Below are positions 52,183 to 61,071 of a DNA stretch of 62,872 bases, in pieces; positions within the stretch are counted from its first letter, which is position 1, and every line of letters starts with the position of its first letter. The translations under genes were made by a program, and so were the position numbers. Under the pieces are notes generated by a model. It was given only the letters and a program-made list of their open reading frames with translations. It was not told the DNA's origin and made no database searches. The DNA lies in contig JACKBM010000039.1 of NCBI GenBank assembly GCA_020634575.1, forward strand, positions 1-62,872, read 5' to 3'. This DNA is from Ardenticatenales bacterium (lineage in GTDB: Bacteria; Chloroflexota; Anaerolineae; Promineifilales; Promineifilaceae).

Positions 52183-53478
52183 CTAGCCATCGAGAAATCT
52201 TAGCCAACGTATATTTACGCCCGCGCCAAATTGAGAGAATTGTATGTTCAAGTCTTCCCAAATAACATCGCCGGATGAATCAATTACGGTAAGGTATACT
52301 TCTGGCCCAAGTGCCTCAATTGTTTGTGCGTTGTTTCTTAGGACAGCAATCCAATCACCGCTTTGGGAAATAGTAGGCATGGTGTTGTAACCGCCATCCA
52401 GAACATACGAGTCTTGTGGCAGTTGTGCGTCGATATCGCCAATAACTAACGCATTGAAACCACTCTCGGGATTGTCGAATAACCCCACAAACGTACCGCT
52501 CGCAGCAGCAATGTCAATGAAAAAGATTCTATTTCCCTGCATTGATATACCGCTTAAAACTCTAGTTGCACCTGTTGTTACCGATGATGCTTCGGGTACA
52601 TTTTGGGATGAGTGTAACAGAGCGATCTCGTCTGATGACAGCCATCCCAGCAAATCAAGCGATTCTCTTGGCCCTGTCGATACAATTGTCTGCTCAAGCG
52701 TAAACTTTTCAGAGTCAATGATTACTATCCAGTTCGGACGCTCTGGACCGCATCCTACAATAAAAGCAACATAAGTCAGATCGGGCGACCACGACGGGCT
52801 GCAATGCGTATAATTCCGCGGAATATCACTGGGTAGCAAGGACAGGACATCAGAAAATGATTGGGTGCTCGGATCAAAGAGCATAAAACGTGGATAGCAA
52901 TTAAGTTGACATTCGAATTGTGTCTTCATACCACGCAATTGATACACAATGAGCTTTTGTAGGCCCTGAATATTTCTAGATGATAGAACTACTGTTCCAC
53001 CATCTGGTGTTGCTATCAAGTCATAATCAGATAAATCTGCCTGAATTGTTAGCAACACCTCCTTTTCATCCACAATACCATTCACATAAAGTGTGCCGTT
53101 TGCATCCAAAAATACTCGTGAAGTAATTCTTACTCCATCCAATTGAATCTCGTTTTGCTTTGTTAACGTACCGTCAGAGCTTATCGCAAAATACTCGATC
53201 AAGCCTGCGGCCTCGTCAACCTGAATCAATGTCGGAATGTCTTCTATCTGACTAACTGAAAAGTTGCAGGTTGAGCGGTTATACGAACGTGTAGCCCGTT
53301 GATTTGGATTGACTATTTGCACGATACAACCTTGACCGTTTAGAGTGGACCCCCAGACGATCAACAGTTCTCCATTGAGATCAGAAGATTCGCCTCCGGC
53401 AAACAGGCAACCAGTAGAGTTCAGGGCTAGACAAACAAAAATTGCAATGAGTAACCCCACTTTGCCTACTCTTTTCAC
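52183..53478 (-). CDS. AT-rich lipoprotein, beta-propeller-like
   Basis: 431 residues. A signal peptide runs to an STGC lipobox-like sequence (Cys24). The body is beta-rich with motifs such as HCSPSWSPDLTYVAFIV, TPDGGTVVLSSRNI and QSGDWIAVLRNNA, resembling TolB/WD40-type blades. No enzyme motif was seen. Its codon use and base composition are visibly more AT-rich than both neighbours, with many A/T third positions, suggesting recent acquisition. Function unknown. Confidence 0.75.
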   Translation of the reverse strand: MKRVGKVGLLIAIFVCLALNSTGCLFAGGESSDLNGELLIVWGSTLNGQGCIVQIVNPNQRATRSYNRSTCNFSVSQIEDIPTLIQVDEAAGLIEYFAISSDGTLTKQNEIQLDGVRITSRVFLDANGTLYVNGIVDEKEVLLTIQADLSDYDLIATPDGGTVVLSSRNIQGLQKLIVYQLRGMKTQFECQLNCYPRFMLFDPSTQSFSDVLSLLPSDIPRNYTHCSPSWSPDLTYVAFIVGCGPERPNWIVIIDSEKFTLEQTIVSTGPRESLDLLGWLSSDEIALLHSSQNVPEASSVTTGATRVLSGISMQGNRIFFIDIAAASGTFVGLFDNPESGFNALVIGDIDAQLPQDSYVLDGGYNTMPTISQSGDWIAVLRNNAQTIEALGPEVYLTVIDSSGDVIWEDLNIQFSQFGAGVNIRWLRFLDG

Positions 53479-53589
53479 TTTCTGACTCCCAATGAATTGC
53501 CGTCACAGCCAAACACATCAACTACCCCTGGGCGGGGTGAAAGTCATATCGATGCCGGCATGATGGGTTGGGGGCGCAGCACGTCTGGC

Positions 53590-54057
53590 CTACGCCAGCA
53601 TCAGCTCAAAGTATACGTCGGTGCCGAACTCTCCTTCGACATAGCCGGTGATGCTAAACCCAAAACGACGGTAAAAGGCGATCACATCGGTCCAGGTGGC
53701 AGTTGTTTCGAGGATGATCTTCTGGAAGCCGCCATCGCGGGCGGCCTGGCAGAGGTGGGCCAGGATCTGGCTGGCGATGCCGCGCCGGCGGCAATCCGCC
53801 GCCACCGACATCCGCACAATCTCGGCCACCGCCGCCGAACGGGGCACCAGGGCGCCGCTGCCGACGATACGGTCCCCCTCACAGGCGACCAGGAAGGTGG
53901 CGCCGGCATAGCTTTGGGCGATGTCGTTTAGATCTGGGTTAAGCGTGGGGTCCAGTTCACCCCAATGCTCGACCAGGCCGTCGAGGATCAGAGCTTTGAC
54001 GGCAGCCTGGTCGGATGGGGTGAAGGGGCGGATCGTTATGTTTCGCATCGATGTCAT
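53590..54057 (-). CDS. GNAT-family N-acetyltransferase
   Basis: 155 residues. Opens MRNITIRPFTPSDQAAVKAL; motif A MSVAADCRRRGIASQILAHLC (R-R-x-G-I/x-A) and motif B FYRRFGFSITGY. ATG 54057 is used, though ATG 54048 is equally possible. Differs in length and motif from the other GNAT at 51588, so not a recent duplicate. No substrate clue. Confidence 0.9.
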   Translation of the reverse strand: MTSMRNITIRPFTPSDQAAVKALILDGLVEHWGELDPTLNPDLNDIAQSYAGATFLVACEGDRIVGSGALVPRSAAVAEIVRMSVAADCRRRGIASQILAHLCQAARDGGFQKIILETTATWTDVIAFYRRFGFSITGYVEGEFGTDVYFELMLA

Positions 54058-54218
54058 TCTTCGAGGGTTGAAAGACTTGCCAGCAGTTGGTTTCCAAAAT
54101 TAATCGACGTCAGACCGCATAGCTCTGAACGCGCCTGAACACCACAAGTATCCCTCGTCGCCTTTTAAGATCAGGCGCATTTGACGCCTCACGAGCTCCT
54201 TCGGGATGACAACCAAAG

Positions 54219-54262
54219 GCCTGTCGCGGCGGCCAACACCGGAGTTGACCGCCGCGACAGGC
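54219..54262. repeat. Perfect 14-bp hairpin downstream of glyQS
   Basis: GCCTGTCGCGGCGG and its complement (54219-54232 with 54249-54262). The 54058-54406 gap, about 350 bases, holds no gene; it also carries the iterated palindrome at 54286 and a GCTCGGGATGACGTC word at about 54369 that recurs near 60253. Probable terminator region for glyQS. Confidence 0.7.
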
Positions 54263-54406
54263 GTTGGCCATACTCTGAAACAGCCACCGGCCGGTCCTGT
54301 CAACGCCGCAGAGCGGGGTCCCCCGCTTGTTCGCAATGAATGCGCTTCAAGGTAAGCGACGCTCGGGATGACGTCATGGTTTTGGCGCCAGGCGCCGGCC
54401 GAATCT

Positions 54407-57379
54407 TTAGAACCCTTCCAGCTCGGACAGGTCGGCGATGCCGGTGGCCAGGCCGGCGACGCGCTGGAGCAGCGCCAGCCGGTTGTCGCGTACGGCCTCA
54501 TCGTCGGCCATGACCAGCAGGTTGTCGAAGAAGCTGGTGATGGCTGGCCGGAGCGTGCGGATGCTGGCGACCAGTGTCGCCACACTGCCATCTTTGGCCC
54601 CCGCGGCTTCCTGGTAGGCGGCCAGCAACGCCTGCTCGTCCGCCTCGGCAAAATCAGCCGGGCGCAGGGGCAGTTCGCTCTCAAGGTTGCGGGTAATGCG
54701 TACGCAACGAGCGTAAGCATCAAGCAATTCGATCCAGCCGTCGCTTTCGGTGGCGGCTTGCAGAGCCAGGGCAGCTTTGTGAGCGGCGTAGGGGTCGTTG
54801 GCCTGCTCGGCGAGGACCGCCTTGACGACGGTGGCGGAGGCGCCGCTGTCGCGCAGGACCACTTCCAACCGGCCGGTCACAAACTCCCGTACCGCCGCCT
54901 GGCTCGCCTCACTCCCAGCCACCGGCAGCAGCGCCGCTGCCGCCGCAATCGCCGCACCCAGATCAAAATGGGTCTCGTTGGCGATCAGGTTCTCGATGAT
55001 GTGGATGGCCGCCCGACGCAGGGCGAATGGGTCGTTGGAGCCTTTGGGGGCCAGGCCGGCGGCAAAGAGACCGGTCAGACTGTCTATCCGGTCCGCCAGA
55101 CCGATGGCCATGCCGGGGCGACTACTGCTGACCGCCTGATATTGCTCGCGAATGGCGTTGACGACACCGGCCGGTTCACCCATCTCAGCCGCATAATGAG
55201 CGCCCATAATCCCCTGCAGCGAGGTCATCTCAACGACCATCTCCGTCGCCAGATCCGCCTTCATCAGGCTAGCGGCGCGATCCGCTGTTGCCTGGTCAGC
55301 CGCCGACAACCCCAGCATCGCACCGATAGTGGGCGTCAACTTCTCGATCCGGTGGACCTTATCTAACATCGAGCCCAGCTCGCTCTGGAAGGTCAGCGTG
55401 TTCAGGCGCGGCAGGAACTCCGGCAGCGTTTTGCTCCGGTCATTTTTGTAGAAGAAGGAGGCATCGGAGAAGCGGGCCAGGATAACTTGCTCGTTCCCGT
55501 TAGTGACGACATCCAGATGCTCATCATCCCCGTTGCGCACGGCGATGAAATAGGGCAGCAGCTTGCCATCCGCACCATAAACCGGGAAGTAGCGCTGGTG
55601 TTTGCGCATCACCGCCACCAGTGCCTCGGCCGGCAGCGCCAGGAAGCGCTCTTCGAACTGGCCGCGGAACGGGGTCGGCATTTCGACCAGGTTGGTGACT
55701 TCCTCAAGGAGGTCGGGATCGGCCGGGATGGTGCCGCCCACTTCAGCGGCGAGCTCAGCCGACCGCGCGAAGATGTGGTCGCGGCGCGCGGCCACATCCA
55801 ACATGATTTTGTTGGCAGCCATGACGCCGGCGTACGCTTCCGCCTCAGCCACGCTCAGCTGCGGTGAGCCGTAGGGGCGAATCCCGACGGTGACCCGGCC
55901 GCTATAAACATCAGCGTAGCTGAACGGCACAATCACGTCGCCGAACAGGGCCAACAGCCAGCGCAACGGCCGGCTGAAGCTGATGTTGGTCTGGTTCCAG
56001 CGGATGCTGCGATTAAATTTGATGCCGGCGATCAGCTCCGGCAGCGCCTCGGCCAGTACATCCACGGCGTTCCGGCCATCCTCACGAACGACAGCCGCTA
56101 CGTAGCGCTTATCGCCTTCCTCAACCACCTGCAAATCAGTCACAGCAACGCCACGGCCACGAGCAAAACCTTCGGCTGCTTTGGTCGGGTTGCCGTCTGC
56201 ATCAAAGGCACGCTCGGCTGGTGGCCCCTTGACCACGGATTCCAGATCTGGCTGACGCGGCGCCAACCCTTTGACCATCACAGCCAGACGACGAGGTGTC
56301 CCCTGAACATTGACAGATGCAAAGCTCAGCCGTAGCTCGGCCAGCATGGCCGGTACAGCCTTGCGTAACTGCTCCAGGGCGTCGCTCAGATCCGTCACCG
56401 GCAGCTCTTCGGTCCCGATTTCCAGGACAAAATCACGCGCAGTGGTCGGGTGAGGCCGGTTTTCCGGCGCGGGCGGCGGTGCGGGTTCGGGCAACGGCCA
56501 GACCTTGAGGAAGGGATGGTCCATCTCTTCTCGTTGTTTGACGTAAAGTTGGCTGATGTCGCGGGCCATGTTGCGCATACGGCGGAAATATTCGGCCCGC
56601 TCGGTGACGCCGATGGCGCCGCGCGTGTCCAGCACATTGAACAGATGCGAACACTTCAGGTTGTAATCGTGGGCCGGGATGACCAGACCGGCCTCGATAC
56701 AACGATACGCTTCACGCTCGTAGATGTCATAAACATCATGCAAAGCATCAACGTTGGCCAGGTTGAAGTAATATTCGCAATGCTCGATCTCTTCGCGCAG
56801 CAGGACGTCGCCGTAGGAAATGCCTAACCCGTAGTCGAGGTCCCAGACCGAGTTCTTAGCCTGCAAGGCTGCCGCCATCCGCTCAAAACCGTAGGTGATT
56901 TCCACGGCGACGGGATCCAGGTTTATCCCACCGGCCTGCTGGAAGTAGGTGAACTGGGCCACTTCCTGCCCATCGATCCACACTTCCCAACCAAGCCCCC
57001 AGGCGCCCAGCACCGGGCTGGCCCAGTTGTCCTCCACAAAGCGAATATCGTGGCGGCGGGCGTCGATACCGATGGCAGCGAGGCTGTCCAGGTAGAGCTG
57101 CTGCGGATCGCCGGGATCCGGCTGGAGGATAACCTGCAGCTGGTAATATTTCTGCATCCGGTTGGGGTTGTCGCCAAAACGGCCATCATCCGGCCGGACA
57201 CTCGGCTCGACGTAGACGATGTTCCACGGCTCCGGCCCCAGGACCCGCAAGGCGGTTGCCGGATTATTCGTCCCGGCGCCAACCTGGACGTTGTAAGGTT
57301 GCCAGACAAGGCAATTCTTGTCCCGCCAGAAATCCAGCAGGCGTAAAATGATCTGATCAAGTGATAATGGTTTGGTCAT
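54407..57379 (-). CDS. glyQS: Fused glycyl-tRNA synthetase (alpha and beta subunits in one chain)
   Basis: 990 residues. The N-terminal about 300 residues are the GlyQ alpha subunit (LSLDQIILRLLDFWRDKNC, PYNVQVGAGTNNPATALRVLGPEPW, RPDDGRFGDNPNRMQKYYQ, TYGFERMAAALQ); the rest is GlyS beta (about 320 on: DFVLEIGTEELPVTDL, GGTIPADPDLLEEVTNLVEMP, KHQRYFPVYG) with the anticodon-binding domain at the end. In most bacteria these are two genes; a single fused chain is known in Chlamydia and a few others. Charges tRNA-Gly, one of which is encoded at 2579. Confidence 0.95.
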   Translation of the reverse strand: MTKPLSLDQIILRLLDFWRDKNCLVWQPYNVQVGAGTNNPATALRVLGPEPWNIVYVEPSVRPDDGRFGDNPNRMQKYYQLQVILQPDPGDPQQLYLDSLAAIGIDARRHDIRFVEDNWASPVLGAWGLGWEVWIDGQEVAQFTYFQQAGGINLDPVAVEITYGFERMAAALQAKNSVWDLDYGLGISYGDVLLREEIEHCEYYFNLANVDALHDVYDIYEREAYRCIEAGLVIPAHDYNLKCSHLFNVLDTRGAIGVTERAEYFRRMRNMARDISQLYVKQREEMDHPFLKVWPLPEPAPPPAPENRPHPTTARDFVLEIGTEELPVTDLSDALEQLRKAVPAMLAELRLSFASVNVQGTPRRLAVMVKGLAPRQPDLESVVKGPPAERAFDADGNPTKAAEGFARGRGVAVTDLQVVEEGDKRYVAAVVREDGRNAVDVLAEALPELIAGIKFNRSIRWNQTNISFSRPLRWLLALFGDVIVPFSYADVYSGRVTVGIRPYGSPQLSVAEAEAYAGVMAANKIMLDVAARRDHIFARSAELAAEVGGTIPADPDLLEEVTNLVEMPTPFRGQFEERFLALPAEALVAVMRKHQRYFPVYGADGKLLPYFIAVRNGDDEHLDVVTNGNEQVILARFSDASFFYKNDRSKTLPEFLPRLNTLTFQSELGSMLDKVHRIEKLTPTIGAMLGLSAADQATADRAASLMKADLATEMVVEMTSLQGIMGAHYAAEMGEPAGVVNAIREQYQAVSSSRPGMAIGLADRIDSLTGLFAAGLAPKGSNDPFALRRAAIHIIENLIANETHFDLGAAIAAAAALLPVAGSEASQAAVREFVTGRLEVVLRDSGASATVVKAVLAEQANDPYAAHKAALALQAATESDGWIELLDAYARCVRITRNLESELPLRPADFAEADEQALLAAYQEAAGAKDGSVATLVASIRTLRPAITSFFDNLLVMADDEAVRDNRLALLQRVAGLATGIADLSELEGF

Positions 57380-57417
57380 GGGCCTATTTTAAGGGGGATG
57401 GTGAAATTCGTCACTAG

Positions 57418-57612
57418 CGAATAGCTGTCAGCACGGGCCTTTGGCCCTTTCAGCGGTCAGTACGCTGCGCTTTCAGTGAAGAACACCATGCTGATTACTG
57501 AAAGGGCGTAGCCCGTACTAACTGCTGAAAGCGCAGCGTACCGAAAGGGCGCAGCCCGTACTGACGGCCGAAAGCGCAGCGTACTGAAAGGGCCACCGGC
57601 CCGTACTGACGG
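57418..57612. repeat. 43/44-bp tandem repeats within a large inverted repeat
   Basis: Units start at 57498 (44 bases), 57542 (43 bases) and 57585 (partial), built of GAAAGGGCG-AGCCCGTACT and GCTGAAAGCGCAGCGTAC. The sequence 57455-57476 is the reverse complement of 57525-57546, giving a possible long hairpin. The array ends at the base before the recO stop codon (57613-57615). Confidence 0.85.
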
Positions 57613-58398
57613 CTACTCTTCTTCATCAACAAACAACGCCGCCTCCCGCCGCAACCTTTGCAGAAAATCAACCGATTTCAGGTCGCGTTCCAGGAGGTAG
57701 GTGAGATAGTAGAACATGAGCGATTCCAGCTCGCGGTGGAGTTCGGGGCGGAGCTGGAGGGCGTGGACCGTTTCCCAGGAGCGGGTTTGCAGGTAGCGGA
57801 GGACTTTGACGGCGACGGCGCTGATGGGGCGGGCGGCGCGATCGAGGCCGCGCTGGGGCGGGCGCAGCAGGCCGCCCAGCTCGGCGCTGAAATATTGGTT
57901 TTCCTCGACAATTGGGTCGCCGCTGCCCACGCAGTGGAAGAGCTGGGGCTGGAAGCCGGCCAGGGAAAGCAGGCGCAGTTCGTAGAACCGGGCGACCAGG
58001 CGCATTTCCGGGTGCGTGCAGAGCCGGGCCAGCGTCTCATCCAGCAGGCGATAGAGGGTGCTGTTGCGGTCTTCGTCGGCGGTGAAGCGGTCCAGCAGCT
58101 CGACAACGTAGCCGGCGTAGGTGGTGCGAATGAGGTCGTCGCGCAGGGCGTTGTATGGCTCGATCAGCTCCGCCTGGGTGACGATGGCCAGGGACCGGCC
58201 GGTCCCCAACAAAAACTGCGTCCGCATGAACAGCTCCACATGACCCGTCTTGCGGCTCTGTGGCTTGCGCGCCCCCTTGGCGATGGCGCGGATCTTGCCC
58301 TGCTCTTTGGTGAACAACGTCAGCAGCCGGTCCGCCTCGCCAAAGTCAGAGCGGCGCAGGACAATGCCCTCAACGCGAAATGAGCGTTCCCGAGCCAT
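57613..58398 (-). CDS. recO: DNA repair protein RecO
   Basis: 261 residues. N-terminal OB domain FRVEGIVLRRSDFGEADRLLTLFTKEQGKIRAIAKGARKP (about 7-46) is diagnostic; the helical C-terminal domain follows (LLRPPQRGLDRAARPISAVAVKVLRYLQ). The zinc cysteines of some RecO proteins are not preserved (only LFHC at about 156). Acts with RecF and RecR; recR is also in this window. Three bases after cdd on the minus strand. Confidence 0.93.
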   Translation of the reverse strand: MARERSFRVEGIVLRRSDFGEADRLLTLFTKEQGKIRAIAKGARKPQSRKTGHVELFMRTQFLLGTGRSLAIVTQAELIEPYNALRDDLIRTTYAGYVVELLDRFTADEDRNSTLYRLLDETLARLCTHPEMRLVARFYELRLLSLAGFQPQLFHCVGSGDPIVEENQYFSAELGGLLRPPQRGLDRAARPISAVAVKVLRYLQTRSWETVHALQLRPELHRELESLMFYYLTYLLERDLKSVDFLQRLRREAALFVDEEE

Positions 58399-58401
58399 CG
58401 G

Positions 58402-58803
58402 CTAAGCCAGCTTGTCCGGCCCAAAATGCTCGGGCAGCAGCTCATGCGTGGTGAACTCGCGGACCTGACGTTCCTTGTCAATCAGATAAACCGGCACATC
58501 ACCGGCAAACTCCACCAGCACCTGGCGGCAGGCGCCACAAGGGGAGCCGGCATTGTCGGTGGCCACGGCAACGGCCAGGATACGCTGCTGGCCGGCCGCC
58601 ACCATGCTGACCACAGCGGTTCGCTCGGCGCAGATGGTCAGCCCATAGGAGGCGTTTTCCACGTTGACACCGGTGTAAATCTGGCCGTCGCCGCCCAACA
58701 GGGCAGCACCAACCTGGTAATGGGAATAGGGCACATAGGCCCGTTCGCGAGTTTGCAGCGCGGCCTCGATCAAAGCTTCACGTTGAGCGGCGGAGATCAT
58801 CAT
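58402..58803 (-). CDS. cdd: Cytidine deaminase
   Basis: 133 residues. Zinc site CAERTA with Cys58 and the catalytic Glu60, and PCGACRQ with Cys89 and Cys92; GVNVENASYGLTICAE is the family core. Deaminates cytidine and deoxycytidine to uridine. Overlaps the end of the glmU-like gene by four bases (ATGA), and sits three bases from recO. Confidence 0.96.
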   Translation of the reverse strand: MMISAAQREALIEAALQTRERAYVPYSHYQVGAALLGGDGQIYTGVNVENASYGLTICAERTAVVSMVAAGQQRILAVAVATDNAGSPCGACRQVLVEFAGDVPVYLIDKERQVREFTTHELLPEHFGPDKLA

Positions 58804-59825
58804 TCACCTCGTAAATGGGTAAAGGGGGGGAGATGGGAACCGGCCGGTAGCACCTGCCCTTCCAGCATCACCTGTTCCAGCGTGCATTGATCACCCAGGA
58901 TCGAATCCCGGATGATCGTGTTCGGACCGATGACGCAATCCGCGCCGACCTGGGTGCGCCCTTGCAGATAGCTGTTGGGCCAGATAACGGTGTCCTGGCC
59001 AATGGTCACATCAGGATCGATATAGATGCTGTCCGGGTCCACCAGGGTGACGCCGGCGTTTAACCAGCGCCGGTTGGCCCGGCGCCGAAACGCCTTCTCG
59101 ACGGCCACCATCTCGGCCCGGGTGCCTGCGCCCAGGGATTCATCCGGGTCGTGGGACCAGATGCCCTCGACCAGCAAACCTTGCTCTACAGCCAACTCGA
59201 CCATGTCGGTCAGGTAATATTCGTTGCCACTGCGGGCCTGGCGCAGCGGCAGTTTGTCGATGTTGGCCCAGAGCCAGTCCGCGTCAAAGCAGTAGACGCC
59301 GGCGTTTTGCTCGCGGATGTTAATAAGTTCTGCAGCGTTGGGGCGGCGGCGGGCGTTGGCCAGCTCGACGATTTCGACGATACGGCCGTTTTCATCGCGG
59401 ACGATGCGGCCGAAGGTGTTTTCGGGCCCAGCGTCGGCGGCGAGGAGGACGACGGCGGCACCGGTTTCGCCTTGTTTGGCGGCGAGTTGCTGGATGGTTT
59501 CCGCCATGAGCAGGGGCATGTCGCCGTAGGTGACGACGAGTTGGTCGGACCGGCCGGTCAGCGCCGCCTTCGCCACCATCGTGGCGTGGCCCGTGCCCAG
59601 CTTCTCTTCCTGTACAACGTACTCTGCTTTGTCCCCCAGCAGATGGGGAATGCCCGCCTGCCCTTCGCCAACCACCAGCACCGGCGGCAGATCGGCGACC
59701 GCCAGCGCGGCCTCAAACACATGCTGCACCATCGGCTTGCCACCAACCGGGTGCAGGACTTTCTGGTATTTCGAGTTCATCCGGGTGCCGTGCCCGGCGG
59801 CTAAAAGGAGGACGGCCAGGGTCAT
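58800..59825 (-). CDS. glmU: GlmU-like UDP-N-acetylglucosamine pyrophosphorylase (short form)
   Basis: 341 residues from ATG 59825 (the 27 residues upstream are not GlmU-like). N-terminal uridylyltransferase domain with LLLAAGHGTRMNSKYQKVLHPVGGKPM, VVTYGDMPLL and NAGVYCFDADWLW; after about residue 235 a left-handed beta-helix starts (IYIDPDVTIGQDTVIWPNSYLQG) but stops after a few coils. Full-length bacterial GlmU is about 450 residues, so the acetyltransferase half is essentially missing, and acetylation of glucosamine-1-phosphate must be done by another protein, if at all. The gene symbol refers to the pyrophosphorylase half. Confidence 0.85.
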   Translation of the reverse strand: MTLAVLLLAAGHGTRMNSKYQKVLHPVGGKPMVQHVFEAALAVADLPPVLVVGEGQAGIPHLLGDKAEYVVQEEKLGTGHATMVAKAALTGRSDQLVVTYGDMPLLMAETIQQLAAKQGETGAAVVLLAADAGPENTFGRIVRDENGRIVEIVELANARRRPNAAELINIREQNAGVYCFDADWLWANIDKLPLRQARSGNEYYLTDMVELAVEQGLLVEGIWSHDPDESLGAGTRAEMVAVEKAFRRRANRRWLNAGVTLVDPDSIYIDPDVTIGQDTVIWPNSYLQGRTQVGADCVIGPNTIIRDSILGDQCTLEQVMLEGQVLPAGSHLPPFTHLRGE

Positions 59826-60287
59826 AGGTTTTAGTTGCTCCAGAGGGCGTCCGTGCCGACGCCATCCCGCGAAGCGCCACGCGGCAGACCGCGCTCCAAA
59901 AGGCAAGAAACAGATTCTAGATTGCCGCGTGACATTTTAGCGTACTGAAAATGGATAGGATGGATTCTCGCATGGAATGTCGAAATATAGGCGTCTGTCA
60001 TAATTTGTACACCGCTTCACACCTTTTTTCAGGGTGCCATCACCGCCGCAGGAATCCAGTGTGTTTATCAAGTCGCAAGCCAAAAGATGCTACTCCATAT
60101 TCGCCCAGCTTCTAGGCAGCCTCTTCGATAGGACACGGCGCTAAACCTATAACGACGAGGCAGCCCAATCTAAGGCGCCGCAAGGACCGGCCAAATCCAG
60201 GGATAGGGGTCCCTCGCCCCCTCTTATTGTCTGTTCTTCACGACGATGAAGGCTCGGGATGACGTCGGGAAGATGATTTTGGTCGGC
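59826..60287. other. Intergenic region without recognised gene
   Basis: About 460 bases between the glmU-like gene and the tRNA-Gln terminator. It must contain the promoter of the glmU-cdd-recO operon, which I could not place. Only a short GCTCGGGATGACGTC word (about 60253) shared with 54369 was noted. No conserved frame or strong hairpin. Confidence 0.5.
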
Positions 60288-60329
60288 AAAAGATCAAAGA
60301 AAGGCCATACCGTTTTAGCATGGCCTTTC
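60288..60329 (-). terminator. Intrinsic terminator of tRNA-Gln
   Basis: Perfect 10-bp stem GAAAGGCCAT / ATGGCCTTTC (60299-60308 with 60320-60329) followed on the minus strand by a T-rich tail (TTTGATCTTTTG). Confidence 0.75.
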
Positions 60330-60343
60330 AATGGGTTTGCCAG

Positions 60344-60415
60344 CTGGGGTGGTAGGATTCGAACCTACGGTACACGGATTCAAAGTCCGTTGCCTTACCA
60401 CTTGGCCACACCCCA
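60344..60415 (-). tRNA. tRNA-Gln (TTG)
   Basis: 72-nt cloverleaf on the minus strand. Acceptor TGGGGTG pairs with CACCCCA, anticodon loop CTTTGAA (anticodon TTG), T-arm GGTTCGAATCC. CCA is not encoded. Confidence 0.95.
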
Positions 60416-60461
60416 AAATAGCGACCAGCATACTAGCACAAGGCCGTAGCCGGTGCAAGAC

Positions 60462-61067
60462 TTAAAGTTCGCGCCGGCCCTCGAGGGCGCGGCCCAAAGT
60501 GACCTCGTCGGTGTACTCCAGATCGCCGCCGACGGGTAGGCCGCGGGCCAGCCGGGTCAGGCGGATGTTCAGCCCCTGCAGGCGGCGCTGCAAATAGTAG
60601 GCGGTCGAATCCCCTTCCAGGGTCGCGTTGGTGGCGATGATCAGTTCCTCAAATTCGCCCTGCTCCAGGCGGGTCACCAGCTCCGCCACCTTCAAATCAT
60701 CCGGCCCGATGCCTTCGACGGGTGAGATGGCGCCGTGCAGGACGTGGTATTGGCCGGCAAAGGCGCGCGAACGCTCGATGGCCACCAGGTCCAGCGGCTC
60801 CTCCACCACACAGATGATGCGCTGATCCCGGTCCGGATCGTTGCAGATCAGGCAGGGATCCGTTTCCGTGATGTTGAAGCAGCTGCCGCACAGCATCGTC
60901 CGCTCTTTCAAATCCCCCAACGCTTCGGCCAACGACAAGGATTGGTCGTTGCCGGCGCGCAGCAGGAAAAAGGTCAGCCGGGCCGCCGTCTTGGGGCCGA
61001 CGCCAGGCAACCGGGCGAACTCATCAATGAGCCGCTGCACGGACCGGGGCAGAACGTTGGTCGCCAA
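60462..61067 (-). CDS. recR: Recombination protein RecR
   Basis: 201 residues. Helix-hairpin-helix LPGVGPKTAARLTFFLL, zinc ribbon CGSC...CLIC (about 60-75), and the Toprim domain with CVVEEPLDLVAIERS and ATNATLEGDSTAYYL. Acts with RecO in loading RecA at gaps. Four bases after ebfC, in the dnaX-ebfC-recR operon seen in many bacteria. Confidence 0.96.
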   Translation of the reverse strand: MATNVLPRSVQRLIDEFARLPGVGPKTAARLTFFLLRAGNDQSLSLAEALGDLKERTMLCGSCFNITETDPCLICNDPDRDQRIICVVEEPLDLVAIERSRAFAGQYHVLHGAISPVEGIGPDDLKVAELVTRLEQGEFEELIIATNATLEGDSTAYYLQRRLQGLNIRLTRLARGLPVGGDLEYTDEVTLGRALEGRREL

Positions 61068-61071
61068 GGCG

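Noticed and set aside
51588..54057. Mobile element containing the AT-rich lipoprotein and two acetyltransferases
   Set aside because: No transposase, integrase, terminal repeats or target duplication were seen; composition of the lipoprotein alone does not define an element.
60246..60449. Small frame through tRNA-Gln
   Set aside because: Overlaps a terminator and a complete tRNA gene.
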